Shown here one piece after another: positions 8,025-16,896 of a stretch of DNA of 64,000 nt (the first letter of the stretch is position 1; each line of letters starts with the position of its first letter). The position numbers were made by a program, and so were the translations under genes. This DNA is from QHVT01 sp036389275 (GTDB lineage Bacteria > Acidobacteriota > Thermoanaerobaculia > Gp7-AA8): the NCBI GenBank assembly GCA_036389275.1, contig DASVQE010000033.1:1-64000 (forward strand). Reading direction: 5' to 3'. Below the pieces are notes generated by a model, which saw only the letters and a list, made by a program, of their open reading frames with translations, was not told the DNA's origin and searched no databases.

Positions 8025-8695
8025 CGCTCGACATCCTCTACGAAGACGAGGCGCTGCTCTTCGTCAACAAGCCGGCCGGACTGGTCGTGCAGCAGCGGAT
8101 GTATCAGCCCGACGAGCCGTTCCTGCACGACCTCGTGCAGCGCTACACCGATCCCGCCTTCCTGATGCAGCGCCTCGACCGCGGCACGAGCGGCGTCATC
8201 TTCTTCTCCAAGCGCGCCGACCTCAACGTGCGCCTCACGCGGCAGTTCGAGCGGAAGCGCATCCGCAAGCGCTACCTCGCGCTCTGCAATGGCGAGCTCG
8301 GCGAGCGGCAGACCATCGACGCGCCGATCGCCCGCGTCGGCGCCATCCAGTTCGCAGTAAAGGAAGGAGGCAAGTCCGCAAGGACGCACCTCCATCCTTC
8401 CATGGTGACGTCCAGCGGCACTCTGGTCGAGATCGCTCTCGAGACCGGACGCACGCATCAGATCCGCGTGCACCTCGCCGCCATCGGTCACGCTTTGGCA
8501 GGCGACTGGCTCTATGGAAAGGAGGATGCGGTGCGGCCGATGCTGCACGCGGCAGAGCTCGCAATGACGCATCCGTTGACAGGACAACCACTTCGCGTCG
8601 GGGCGCCGCTGCCGGACGACTTTCTCGAAGAGCTGCGGCGGCGCGGCATCCGTCATTGCCAGAGGACAGAGCCGACACCGGAAGGATGCACCTAA
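8021..8695 (+). CDS. RluA-family RNA pseudouridine synthase (no S4 domain)
   Basis: A 224-residue single-domain pseudouridine synthase that isomerises uridine in rRNA or tRNA. The catalytic Asp is in LMQRLDRGTSGVIFFSK (about residues 43-59). Further family motifs are KRIRKRYLAL, ETGRTHQIRVHLAAIGHALAGDWLYG and LHAAELAMTHPLTGQPL. The short length, starting directly at YEDEALLFVNKPAGLVV, shows there is no N-terminal S4 RNA-binding domain. The start is the GTG at 8021 overlapping the cupin stop (GTGA), so translation is coupled. The target base cannot be assigned. Confidence 0.88.
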   Translation: MTLDILYEDEALLFVNKPAGLVVQQRMYQPDEPFLHDLVQRYTDPAFLMQRLDRGTSGVIFFSKRADLNVRLTRQFERKRIRKRYLALCNGELGERQTIDAPIARVGAIQFAVKEGGKSARTHLHPSMVTSSGTLVEIALETGRTHQIRVHLAAIGHALAGDWLYGKEDAVRPMLHAAELAMTHPLTGQPLRVGAPLPDDFLEELRRRGIRHCQRTEPTPEGCT

Positions 8696-8710
8696 ACCAT
8701 TGAAAAGACG

Positions 8711-8716
8711 TAGAAT
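8711..8716 (+). promoter_or_regulatory. Candidate -10 box TAGAAT for the 8762-12948 genes
   Basis: TAGAAT at 8711-8716 lies 45 nt before the Shine-Dalgarno-led ATG at 8762, predicting a leader of roughly 40 nt. The -35 is not clear. Confidence 0.4.
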
Positions 8717-8761
8717 AAACGCATGCCCTCGGTCGTTCTGAATGGGCACAGGAGACAACCG

Positions 8762-9190
8762 ATGAAACACTTCACGCGAATCGCAGTCGTCATGATGGTG
8801 GTGATGTCCGTGCCGCTCGTCGCGTCGGCGCAGTTCCGCGACCTCGATACGGCGATGTCGAACCTCGAGCGCGGCTTCGGCGGCGGCGATGTCGACGCGA
8901 TCGTCTCGGGCATCGGCGCCGGAGAGCAGGTGATGCTGCAGTTCCCCGGCCTCGCCGAGAAGAGCGGTTTCTTCGGTCGCGACCAGGCCTCGTATCTGCT
9001 CGACGGGCTCTTCAACAAGGTCAAGCCGAGCGGCTTCGAGCGCGTCAGCGCGAAAGGCGCGCGTGCCGAGGGTCAGTACCACATCACCGCTCGCTGGTCG
9101 ATCGCGGGCGGACCGCGCGACCTCTACATCACGCTCAAGCAGAAGGACAACCGCTGGTCGGTAGTGTCGGTCCAGTCGGCAGGCCAGTAA
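8762..9190 (+). CDS. Secreted DUF4783-like (NTF2-fold) protein
   Basis: A 142-residue exported protein with signal peptide MKHFTRIAVVMMVVMSVPLVASAQ. The mature part alternates helix and strand (LERGFGGGDVDAIVSGI ... SYLLDGLFNKVKPSGFERVS ... YHITARWSIAGGPRDLYITLKQKDNRW) in the way of DUF4783/NTF2-like proteins. The start at 8762 was chosen because GGAG lies 7 nt upstream and the signal peptide begins there; an ATG at 8723 would add 13 residues. It precedes the histidine kinase by 17 nt and could supply a periplasmic partner for it. Function unknown. Confidence 0.7.
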   Translation: MKHFTRIAVVMMVVMSVPLVASAQFRDLDTAMSNLERGFGGGDVDAIVSGIGAGEQVMLQFPGLAEKSGFFGRDQASYLLDGLFNKVKPSGFERVSAKGARAEGQYHITARWSIAGGPRDLYITLKQKDNRWSVVSVQSAGQ

Positions 9191-9207
9191 GCGGAGACAT
9201 CAACGGT

Positions 9208-12200
9208 ATGACGTCCAGAACAGCGCGGCTCGCCGCGCTGTTTTTGTTTCTCGCCGCGCTCGTGTACGCCGCCTCGCTGTGGCGCGTACGCGATGTGCGC
9301 GCATCGTTTGCCGTCCACTCGGCGGCGCATCTCGCCGAGGACGTCGCGCGCATCCGCAACGACCTCGGCGCGCGCGAGCGTGAGCTCGAGGCCTCCGCCG
9401 CGCGCATCGCCGCCGCCACGCGCGGCCGCGGCTCCGACCGCGCCGCGCTCTTCCGCATCCTCGCGAATGAGGTGAAGAAAACCGGCCGCGGCGCGCGCAT
9501 CCTCGACCGCAACAACGAACCGGTGGCGTGGTGGGGTGAGGACTATCGCGCGCCCGCGAATCGCGTCTACCAGTTCGACGTCACCAACCTCTACATCACG
9601 CGCTCGCGCACGACGCCGCAGTTCACGGTTCAGGCCTTCGAGCGCATCGAGAACGTGCCGCGCCGCCGCACGCGCGTGCACCGGCAGGACGCCTGGCTCG
9701 TCTCGCTGCTCTTCCACGGCGGCTTCCCGCGTCAGGAGAGCGGCACGATGCGCTACCTGGTCGCGCGCCGCGCCGACTCGTCGCTCTACGTCGATCTCGT
9801 GCCGCGCTCGCGGGAGGAAGTGGTCGACGCCACCGCCGCCGAAGGGCGCAGCGCGCTCGCGCTGATCCTGGCGCTGGCGGCGCTGGTGATGTTCCGCGAG
9901 GCGCGCGCGCTGCGCATCCTCTTCCTCGTCGCTGCGCGCGTGTCGCTGCTGTGGGTGCGCGTGCCCGACGATCCGCTCGGCATCTTCGGGTTCGATCTCT
10001 ACGCCTCGAAAATCCTCGGCCCGTTCAGCAAGTCGCCGTTCGATCTGCTGCTCACCGCCGGCACCATCCTCGGCATCGTGGTGATCCTGCGGCCGCTGCT
10101 GGCGCGGCTGCCGTTCGCCGCGCGCGCCGCGCTCGCGCTCGTGGCCGCCTTCGGCTACGTCAAGCTCGTCGACAACTTCGTCGCCAACTCGCGCATCACC
10201 GCACTGCCGGAGCACGTCGTGCCGGCCAGCGTCGCCCAGGGCGTCCTCTTCACCGCGCTGCTGCTCTTCGCCTTCGCCGTGGTGATGCTCTGCGCCGCGC
10301 TGCCGCGCGCGCCGCTGCGCGTCGTGGCCACGGCGCTCATCGCCGCGGCGATCATGTACGCGCCGCTGCAACTGTTCGGCGAGCGCAGCTCGCGCGCCTT
10401 CGTCTCCGACACCTACGCGCCGCTCGTGGCCGGCGAAGCAGGCCAGTTGCGCTCGATGATCGAGACCACCCTCGAGGCGGAGTTCGAGCACATCGACCTC
10501 GCCACGCTCCTGCCCGACGACTACCGCCGCATGAGCATGGAGGATCTCGCCTACGCGCTCTGGCTGCGCTCCGATCTCTCGAAGTGGCGCGTGCCGGCGG
10601 TGATCACCATCAACGACGGCGTGACGCGCGACGAGATGAGCCGCTTCGGCGTCGGGCTGCCGCAGTTCGGCGAGCAGCGCTCGACCGGCAGCGGCGAGAT
10701 CCTGCAGGTCGGCACCAGCCGCCGCGTGCTGCTGCATCACGACTTCACCATCAACGTCGGCGCGGCCAGCATCGGCACCGGCAGCGTGCACGTGGTCAAT
10801 CCCGGCGAGCCGGGCGCCACCGCCTTCGCCGACATCTATCGCGACTTCTTCGAGTCGACCTCCGACGACTCCACAGGCATGCACGCGCAGCGCGAGCCGG
10901 CCGTCTACGACCGCAACGGCACTCCGCAGAGCAGCGTCACCTATCGCCTGCCGCAGAGTCCCGCGCATCTCTTCGCGCGGCTCACGCCCGGCCGCGGCAC
11001 CTGGGTGCGCTCGACCGAGAGCGACGCCACCTGGCTCTACGTGCGGCGCGGCGAGAACGCGCTCTACGTCTTCCCGCTGCAACTGCCGACCGTCGGCCAG
11101 CAGATCCGCCGCGCCGGCGGCGTGGCCATCTGGGCGCTGGTCGCGCTGGTGGCGGTGCTGGCCTGGCGCTCGCTGCCGCAGCTCGTTGCGCTGCTGCGCA
11201 ATCCGGTCACGCTCGACTTTCGCGCGCGCACCTCGCTCTATCTGACCATCGTCGTGATCGTGCCGCTGATCGTCTTCGTGCTCTTCGTGCGCGCCTACCT
11301 CGCGAACCGCCTCGAGTCGGAGTACGTCGACCGCGGACAGACCGCGCTCAACGCCGCGCAGCGCGTGATCGAGGATTACATCGGCTCGCAGGCCGCGGCG
11401 CCGGAGCAGGTGCTCGACGACGAGATCTTCTCCTGGCTCGGGCGCGTCATCGGACACGACCTCCATCTTTATCGCGGCGAGCGCTTGATCGCGTCGAGTC
11501 GCCGCGATCTTTTCGCCGCGCACGTGGAGTCGGAGCGGCTGCCCGGCGACGTCTATCTCGACATCGTCCTCGGCGGCCGGCAACTGGTGCGCGCGCGCCG
11601 CATGTCGGGCTCGACGCAGTATGTCGAGATCTACAGCCACATCAACCTCGGCGCCGGCGGCGGCCGCACCTACACGCTGGCGCTGCCGTTCATCGTGCAG
11701 GGGCGGCAGATCGAGGCGCAGGTCAACGACCTCGCCACCACCATCTACATGCTGCTCGTCTTCATCGCACTCGCCGCGATCGGCGTCGCCTTCCGCGTCG
11801 CCGCCGGCGTGACCCGGCCGGTGCAGGGACTCGTGGCCGGCGCGCGCGGCGTGGCTCGCGGCGATTTCGATGTCCGCGTCGCCGTGCCCGCCGATCCCGA
11901 CCTCGGCCTGCTCGTGCGCACGTTCCGCGACATGGCCCGTTCGATCCGCAAGCAGCAGGATGATCTCCGCCACGAGCGCGACCGCCTGCAGACGCTGCTC
12001 GAGAACATCAACGCCGCCGTGGTCGTGCTCGACGGGTCCGGCGCGATCGGCGCGACGAACCTCGCCGCGCGCAAGCTGTTCGATCTCGACGAGCACACCA
12101 ACGAACGCTTCGAGCCGCCGTTCGACGAGCTGCGCAGCGTGCTCGCCGCGCACGAGCCGCGCCGCGCCGAGTCGTCGGAGATCGAGGTGATGATCGACTC

Positions 12201-12948
12201 GAATCTCCGCACGCTGCGCTTCTCCATCGTGCCGCTGCCCGACAGCGACGAGGAGATGCTGATCGCCGAGGACGTCACCGAGATCCTGCGATCCAACCGG
12301 CTTGAGGCGTGGGGCGAGATGGCGCGGCAGGTCGCCCACGAGATCAAGAATCCGCTCACGCCGATCCAGCTCACCGCCGAGCATCTGCGCGCCGTCGCGG
12401 AGCGCAACGATCCGAATCTGCCGCAGGTGGTGCGCACCGCGGTCGAGAACATCCTGCGGCAGGTGGTCACGCTGCGCGAGACCTCGAAGGAGTTCAGCGA
12501 CTACGCCTCGCTGCGGCAGGTGCAGCGGAAGCCGCTCAATCTGCAGAAGCTCCTGCGCGATCTCGCAGCCGGCTACTCGCGCAGCCAGGAGTTCCGCGCC
12601 GAGATCGCGCCGACGATGCCGTCGGCGTTCAGCGGCGACGAGCGGCTGCTGCGCGGCGCGGTGTCGAACCTGATCGAGAACGCGCTGCAGGCCGCGCCCG
12701 GCGGACGGGTGCGGCTCGATGCGCACGCCGAGGACTCGCACGTTGTCATCGCCGTCGAAGACAGCGGCCCCGGCGTCGCGCCCGAGCTCCTCCCGAAAAT
12801 CTTCGACCCTTACTTTTCCACCAAATCCACCGGCACCGGCCTCGGACTGGCCATCGCCCGCAAAGCCGTCGAAGAGCACGGCGGCCGCATCCACGCGGAG
12901 AACGTGCATCCAGGCTTGCGGGTGGTGATCGAGTTGCCCATTCGATGA
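9208..12948 (+). CDS. NtrY-like membrane sensor histidine kinase
   Basis: A 1246-residue sensor kinase. It has a first TM helix (about 8-26), an extracytoplasmic region, a block of several TM helices (about 215-400), a second large sensor region (about 400-640), TM helices near 640 and 675, a further periplasmic part, a TM near 850, HAMP (about 868-920), PAS (about 925-1015), HisKA with H-box VAHEIKNPLTPIQLTAEHL (His near 1043), and an HATPase with SNLIENALQAAPGG and DSGPGVAPELL and a TGTGLGLAIA box. The GxxxRQVAHEIKNPLTP signature is typical of the NtrY family. No response-regulator gene is adjacent, so it is an orphan here. It is longer than typical NtrY (about 750) because of the extra N-terminal sensory and membrane region. 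Confidence 0.9.
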   Translation: MTSRTARLAALFLFLAALVYAASLWRVRDVRASFAVHSAAHLAEDVARIRNDLGARERELEASAARIAAATRGRGSDRAALFRILANEVKKTGRGARILDRNNEPVAWWGEDYRAPANRVYQFDVTNLYITRSRTTPQFTVQAFERIENVPRRRTRVHRQDAWLVSLLFHGGFPRQESGTMRYLVARRADSSLYVDLVPRSREEVVDATAAEGRSALALILALAALVMFREARALRILFLVAARVSLLWVRVPDDPLGIFGFDLYASKILGPFSKSPFDLLLTAGTILGIVVILRPLLARLPFAARAALALVAAFGYVKLVDNFVANSRITALPEHVVPASVAQGVLFTALLLFAFAVVMLCAALPRAPLRVVATALIAAAIMYAPLQLFGERSSRAFVSDTYAPLVAGEAGQLRSMIETTLEAEFEHIDLATLLPDDYRRMSMEDLAYALWLRSDLSKWRVPAVITINDGVTRDEMSRFGVGLPQFGEQRSTGSGEILQVGTSRRVLLHHDFTINVGAASIGTGSVHVVNPGEPGATAFADIYRDFFESTSDDSTGMHAQREPAVYDRNGTPQSSVTYRLPQSPAHLFARLTPGRGTWVRSTESDATWLYVRRGENALYVFPLQLPTVGQQIRRAGGVAIWALVALVAVLAWRSLPQLVALLRNPVTLDFRARTSLYLTIVVIVPLIVFVLFVRAYLANRLESEYVDRGQTALNAAQRVIEDYIGSQAAAPEQVLDDEIFSWLGRVIGHDLHLYRGERLIASSRRDLFAAHVESERLPGDVYLDIVLGGRQLVRARRMSGSTQYVEIYSHINLGAGGGRTYTLALPFIVQGRQIEAQVNDLATTIYMLLVFIALAAIGVAFRVAAGVTRPVQGLVAGARGVARGDFDVRVAVPADPDLGLLVRTFRDMARSIRKQQDDLRHERDRLQTLLENINAAVVVLDGSGAIGATNLAARKLFDLDEHTNERFEPPFDELRSVLAAHEPRRAESSEIEVMIDSNLRTLRFSIVPLPDSDEEMLIAEDVTEILRSNRLEAWGEMARQVAHEIKNPLTPIQLTAEHLRAVAERNDPNLPQVVRTAVENILRQVVTLRETSKEFSDYASLRQVQRKPLNLQKLLRDLAAGYSRSQEFRAEIAPTMPSAFSGDERLLRGAVSNLIENALQAAPGGRVRLDAHAEDSHVVIAVEDSGPGVAPELLPKIFDPYFSTKSTGTGLGLAIARKAVEEHGGRIHAENVHPGLRVVIELPIR
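9219..9249 (+). terminator. Terminator-like hairpin inside the first codons of the histidine-kinase gene
   Basis: AACAGCGCGGC (9219-9229) pairs perfectly with GCCGCGCTGTT (9232-9242), followed by TTTGTTT. The structure lies at codons 4-14 of the kinase gene and encodes part of its first membrane helix. By sequence it is a Rho-independent terminator, but the 2-nt loop means the top pairs must open. Confidence 0.5.
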
Positions 12949-12953
12949 GGCAC

Positions 12954-12959
12954 TACAAT
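12954..12959 (+). promoter_or_regulatory. -10 box TACAAT, predicted leaderless promoter
   Basis: TACAAT ends 6 nt before the ATG at 12966, so transcription should start at or next to the start codon. No Shine-Dalgarno is present. Confidence 0.5.
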
Positions 12960-12965
12960 CGATCC

Positions 12966-13925
12966 ATGCGCCGCCTCATCGTCATCGCCGTCGTCGCGCT
13001 GAGCGCGTTGATGGTGCGTGGCGATGTGAATGACATCCGTTACTCCATCCGTCAGCAGATCGTGACGTTCATCAATCGGGATCGCGCGATTTACGGACTT
13101 CCGCCCGTCCTGCTCGACGACGCCGTCTCCGCCCTCGGCGACGAATACTGCCGCGTGCAGATTCGCAACCGCACCACCGGCCACTTCACCCTCGATGGCT
13201 TGCCGCCGTACATGCGCTACTCGTTCGCCGGCGTGAACGACGCCGTCAGCGAAAACGCGGCGGCGTGGTCGGCGACGTATGGCTTCAACGACCGCGCGCT
13301 GTACGAGATGGCGCGGCGCACCGAGGACGCGATGATGTCCGAGACGCCGCCGCATGACGGGCACAAACGGACCATCCTCGATCCGCATGCGACGCACGTC
13401 GGCATCGGCATCGCCTGGGAGCGCGGCGAGCTGCGCATCGTGCACGAGTTCCTCCGCCGCTACGTCGACTGGACGAAGCCGCTGCCGCGCCACGCGCAGC
13501 TCGGCCGCGCGGTCAGCGCTTCGGGCCGCGCGAAACGCGGCGTGCGCATCGACAGCATCACCGTCCACTACGAGCCGCTGCCGCGTCCGATGCTCGCCTC
13601 CGTCGCGAATCTGATCGACTCGTACTCGCTGCCCAATCGCCGCCGCGAGTATCTGCCGCGCCTCAAGTCGGAGTACACGCGCCGCGCCGACGGCACGCTC
13701 GAGATCATCCGCCGCGAATACAGCGACGGCCGCCGCGGCGATTTTCCGCTCAGCGACGACGGCGCGTTCTCGTTCGAGGTCCCGTTCCCCGACGGCCCCG
13801 GCGTCTACACGGTGGTGGTGTGGGTGCGCCCGAACGGATCGCAGACGCCGTTCGCGGCGAGCAATGTCTCGATCCGCGTCGATGCGCCGCCGTCCGGCGC
13901 GAACGCCCTCGGCGGGACGCGCTGA
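12966..13925 (+). CDS. Secreted CAP/SCP-domain protein
   Basis: A 319-residue exported protein. It has a signal peptide (MRRLIVIAVVALSALMVRG) followed by a CAP (cysteine-rich secretory/PR-1) domain at about 25-165: FINRDRAIYGLPPVLLDDAV, the GHFTLDG segment, SENAAA, and the PPHDGHKRTILDPHATHVGIG motif with the typical H-x-x-x-I-L-D core. The C-terminal half (170-319) is beta-rich and unassigned. CAP proteins are secreted and often bind lipids or calcium; the role here is unknown. It overlaps the next gene (TGATG at 13923-13927). Confidence 0.85.
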   Translation: MRRLIVIAVVALSALMVRGDVNDIRYSIRQQIVTFINRDRAIYGLPPVLLDDAVSALGDEYCRVQIRNRTTGHFTLDGLPPYMRYSFAGVNDAVSENAAAWSATYGFNDRALYEMARRTEDAMMSETPPHDGHKRTILDPHATHVGIGIAWERGELRIVHEFLRRYVDWTKPLPRHAQLGRAVSASGRAKRGVRIDSITVHYEPLPRPMLASVANLIDSYSLPNRRREYLPRLKSEYTRRADGTLEIIRREYSDGRRGDFPLSDDGAFSFEVPFPDGPGVYTVVVWVRPNGSQTPFAASNVSIRVDAPPSGANALGGTR

Positions 13926-14848
13926 TGGCCGCGGCCTCCGAGCCGCCGTGGGATGCGGTGATCGTCGGCGGCGGTCCGGCCGGACTCACCTGCGCGATCT
14001 TCCTCGGCCGCTATCGCCGCCGCGTGCTGGTCGTCGACGCCGGCCGCCCGCGCAATCACGCCTCGCGCGGCATTCACGGATTCGTCGGACTGCACGGCAT
14101 CCCGCCCGGCGAGCTGCTCGAGCGCGGCCGCGCCGAGGCGCGCCAGTCGGGCGTCGAGATCACTGAAGGACGCGCCACGAAGATCGAGCGCGTCGGCGAC
14201 GTCTTCGAAGTCGCCACGACCTCGCGCGGCACCGTGCGCGCTCGCCGCGTCGTCCTCGCCTACGGCGTGCGCGACACGCTGCCCGACATCCCGGAGATCG
14301 AGTCGTACTACGGCGTCTCCGTGCATCACTGCCCCGACTGCGACGGCTACGAGTGCCGCGACCGCCGCATCGGCGTGATCGGCTGGGGAAAGAAGGTGGC
14401 CGCACTCGCGCTGAAACTGCTGCAGTGGTCGAACGACATCGTCGTCTTCACTCACGGCCACGCGCGCGAATGGACGCAGGAAGAACACTCGAAGCTCTTC
14501 GCCGAACAGATCGATGTGAAGGACGAGCAGATCGTCGCGCTGGTCGGCGACGAAGGCGTCGTCGAAGCTGCCGTGCTTGCGACCGGCGAGCGCGTCGCAG
14601 TCGGCGCGCTCTTCTTCAACATCGCCGTCGAGCGCTCCTGCACGCTGGCCGAGGAGCTCGGGTGCCGTTGCGATCCCGACAAGCCAGACATCGTGGTCGA
14701 CGAACATCGCCGCACCAGCGTCGAAGGCGTCTGGGCCATCGGCGATCTCGTGCCCGGCGCGCAGCTCGCCGTCACCTCGGCCGCGGACGGCGCGATCGCC
14801 GCGATCGCCATCAACCAGTCGCTGCTGCCGCCGTCGCGACGCGTGTAG
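13925..14848 (+). CDS. Thioredoxin-reductase-like FAD/NAD(P)H oxidoreductase
   Basis: A 307-residue flavoprotein. The FAD-binding GGGPAGLTCA motif is near residues 15-24. The redox motif is HHCPDCDGYE (CPDC, near 137-140), where classical thioredoxin reductase has CATC. A second nucleotide-binding loop is IGVIGWGKKVA, and the C-terminal FAD motif is VWAIGDLVPGAQLAVTSAADGAI. The second dinucleotide loop (GxGxxV) departs from the canonical GxGxxA, so NADPH use is uncertain. The start at 13925 is fixed by the TGATG overlap with the CAP gene. The electron acceptor is unknown; no thioredoxin gene is adjacent. Confidence 0.85.
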   Translation: MAAASEPPWDAVIVGGGPAGLTCAIFLGRYRRRVLVVDAGRPRNHASRGIHGFVGLHGIPPGELLERGRAEARQSGVEITEGRATKIERVGDVFEVATTSRGTVRARRVVLAYGVRDTLPDIPEIESYYGVSVHHCPDCDGYECRDRRIGVIGWGKKVAALALKLLQWSNDIVVFTHGHAREWTQEEHSKLFAEQIDVKDEQIVALVGDEGVVEAAVLATGERVAVGALFFNIAVERSCTLAEELGCRCDPDKPDIVVDEHRRTSVEGVWAIGDLVPGAQLAVTSAADGAIAAIAINQSLLPPSRRV

Positions 14849-15358
14849 CTAGACGACCACCCACAACGGCTGCCGCCGCGCGAGCGCCTGCCTGGCGGTC
14901 AGCATCAGCTGCACGTACGTCTGCACGTCGAGGTCGGCGTCGGGATCGTCAGCCTCGAGGTAGTGCGCGCCGAGGCGCATCAGCTCGAGATCGTCGGTCG
15001 GCAGCGACGCGCGCGCGGCGAAGCGCTGCAGCTCCTCGAGCAACGCCGGCACGCTCCCGACCTGCAGCGGATCGGCCGCATTCGCCACCGCGAGATGCTC
15101 GACCTGCTCGAGCGCATCGGGCACGTAGACGGCCTGATACGCATCGATGGTCGTCAGTTGCGGCGCCGCATCAGGCGTGCGCAGCACACGCTCCTGCAAC
15201 CGCCGCCACCCGAGCACACCCACCGGCTCGGAGTGATACGGCTCGTCCTGCGCCCCAGCCGCCTCTCCGAACCGCCCGCGCAACGCTTCCTCGATCGCGC
15301 GCGCGAGCTCGCCCGGAAACACATCGGCCGCACCGCCGACAACGAATGTGAGGGACAC
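14849..15358 (-). CDS. Hypothetical protein, 169 residues
   Basis: I do not recognise this protein. It is acidic and largely helical, with no signal peptide or membrane segment. The segment LELMRLGAHYLEADDPDADLDVQTYVQLMLTARQAL is the most structured part. It starts with GTG at 15358. TACAAT (15373-15368, minus strand) lies 9 nt upstream, a plausible near-leaderless promoter. Its stop codon abuts that of the flavoprotein gene, convergent with no spacer. The GTTCCTCGGA hairpin array lies just upstream. Coding is supported by the full-length open frame and promoter only. Confidence 0.6.
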   Translation of the reverse strand: MSLTFVVGGAADVFPGELARAIEEALRGRFGEAAGAQDEPYHSEPVGVLGWRRLQERVLRTPDAAPQLTTIDAYQAVYVPDALEQVEHLAVANAADPLQVGSVPALLEELQRFAARASLPTDDLELMRLGAHYLEADDPDADLDVQTYVQLMLTARQALARRQPLWVVV

Positions 15359-15381
15359 GATGCGAGGATTGTATCTTCGGA

Positions 15382-15484
15382 GTTCCTCGGAGTTCCTCGG
15401 CAGTTCCTCGGAGTTCCTCGGAGTGGCCCACTACAGCCAGCCACTCCGAGGAACTCCGAGGAACCCGAGGAACTCCGAGGAACT
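15382..15484. repeat. Second inverted array of GTTCCTCGGA decamers
   Basis: Four GTTCCTCGGA units (from 15382) plus GTGGC face four inverted units (to 15484) across a short loop (CCACTACAGCCA region). The unit is the same as in the 6257-6346 element, although the flanking genes are unrelated. Its right end touches the stop codon of the M64 peptidase. Confidence 0.85.
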
Positions 15485-16896
15485 CACTTCGCGTACATGT
15501 CAATCACCTTCACGATCGCGCGCGCACAGACATCGCAAAAACCCACCTCATCCCGCGTGAACATGATGCAATCCGCTTCGGGGCGATAGAGGCCGGTGCT
15601 TTCGTAGCCGGCGCCTTCGAAGGCGCCGACGCGGTTGGCGTATTGCTGCGAGCCGAGGAACTTCGTTTCCCATTCCTGTTCGCGGCGAAAGAGCGCGTCC
15701 ATCTGCGACTCCGGCACGTTCGCGTTGCGCAGCTTCGCGCGCTCGGCCTGATACTCGCGCGAGTGCTCGTCGAACGCCTTCTTGTCCCACGGCGTCGGCA
15801 GCGGCGTGCCGGGCGTGACCAGATCCATCCACTTCGGATGCGCGCCGTCGGCGGTGACGTTCGGCTCCCACGGCTCCGGATGCTCGCTGCCGCCGGTCGC
15901 GTAGGCGACGGGCGACGTGTAGTACTCGTCGCCGAGGCCGGCGAAGTGATGTCCGAACTCGTGCACGAACACGTACTCGGCGAACCCGGTGTCGACCGCC
16001 GCCGTCGCCTGATCGTTGAAGATCCCGCCGCCGCCGTACTGCTTCTCGTTCACCAGGATCTCGAGAAAATCGTACGGCGCCGACGCCGCGGCATCGCGCA
16101 TGGCCTTGTTGTCGAGCGTCAGCACGTAACGCTCCGAGTCGAAGATGTTGTACTGCACGCCCGTCGAGGTGCGGCGGTTGTCGCCGGTGCGCGGGCGGTG
16201 CACGCCGCTCGTCGCGGACGGCAGCTCGAGCACGCGCACGTTGAAGTCGGAGCGGTGCGACTTGAACGGCTCCGTTGCGAACAACTTTCCGACCAGCCGC
16301 TCCACGTCGCGGCGCAGCTTCGGCATCTCCGCCTGCGTGTAGCCTTCGCCGATCACCAGCAGGTCGACCTTCTGCGACGGCGCGCCGCTGTCGAGATACG
16401 ACCAGACCCGTCCCGCGGCGGCGCGCGGCGACGGATTGACGAAGCGCGACGACGGATCGACCACCATCGACCAGATCTGCTGAAACGCGTTCTGCTCGTC
16501 GCGCTTCTTGAGCACCACCTGCACCGGCTTCTTCGGCCAGGGGAAGCGGAGCGACTCGTGGAACGTGCCGGGGCGCTGCCGCGCCTCGTCGGTCGTCTCC
16601 CATTCGCCGTACACCGAGGCGAAGCCGCGCGAGTAGACGGACTGATTGGTCTCGCGGTCGATCACCTCGAAGTAGTACTTGCCGAGGTTCGAGCGGTCGA
16701 TGAGCATGGTCCGGCTGCCCGGCCACGCGCCGTCGTTGACCACCTGGTCGAGCGCGAGGATCTCGTCGCCCTTCGGCGTAGACGTGTGGAAGTAATCGAC
16801 GCGCATGGTCTGATCGGTGAAGAGCTCGTCGAACGTCGCCGCGCGCGCGGCGAGTGCACACGAAATGGTCACGAGAAGTGCGGCGGTGAATCGCAT
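15484..16896 (-). CDS. Secreted M64-family (IgA-peptidase-type) zinc metallopeptidase
   Basis: A 470-residue exported peptidase. It has a signal peptide (MRFTAALLVTISCALAARA), an N-terminal beta-rich domain (20-190), then a peptidase M64 domain (about 190-470) beginning VDLLVIGEGYTQAEM. The zinc motif is HEFGHHFAGLGDEYY (about residues 311-325), followed by downstream ECxM-like ADCIMF and FCDVC segments. M64 members include Clostridium ramosum IgA protease; the substrate here is unknown. It is divergent from the VWFA gene across 24 bp with overlapping promoters. Confidence 0.88.
   Translation of the reverse strand: MRFTAALLVTISCALAARAATFDELFTDQTMRVDYFHTSTPKGDEILALDQVVNDGAWPGSRTMLIDRSNLGKYYFEVIDRETNQSVYSRGFASVYGEWETTDEARQRPGTFHESLRFPWPKKPVQVVLKKRDEQNAFQQIWSMVVDPSSRFVNPSPRAAAGRVWSYLDSGAPSQKVDLLVIGEGYTQAEMPKLRRDVERLVGKLFATEPFKSHRSDFNVRVLELPSATSGVHRPRTGDNRRTSTGVQYNIFDSERYVLTLDNKAMRDAAASAPYDFLEILVNEKQYGGGGIFNDQATAAVDTGFAEYVFVHEFGHHFAGLGDEYYTSPVAYATGGSEHPEPWEPNVTADGAHPKWMDLVTPGTPLPTPWDKKAFDEHSREYQAERAKLRNANVPESQMDALFRREQEWETKFLGSQQYANRVGAFEGAGYESTGLYRPEADCIMFTRDEVGFCDVCARAIVKVIDMYAK

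Noticed and set aside
8370..8402. GGAAGGAGG ... CCTCCATCCTTCC inverted repeat inside the pseudouridine synthase gene
   Set aside because: Imperfect and wholly coding in a conserved protein region; no sign it is more than chance.
9124..12909. Very long - strand frame opposite the histidine-kinase gene (about 1260 codons)
   Set aside because: Composition typical of antisense frames in GC-rich genes; the kinase motifs on the + strand are unambiguous.
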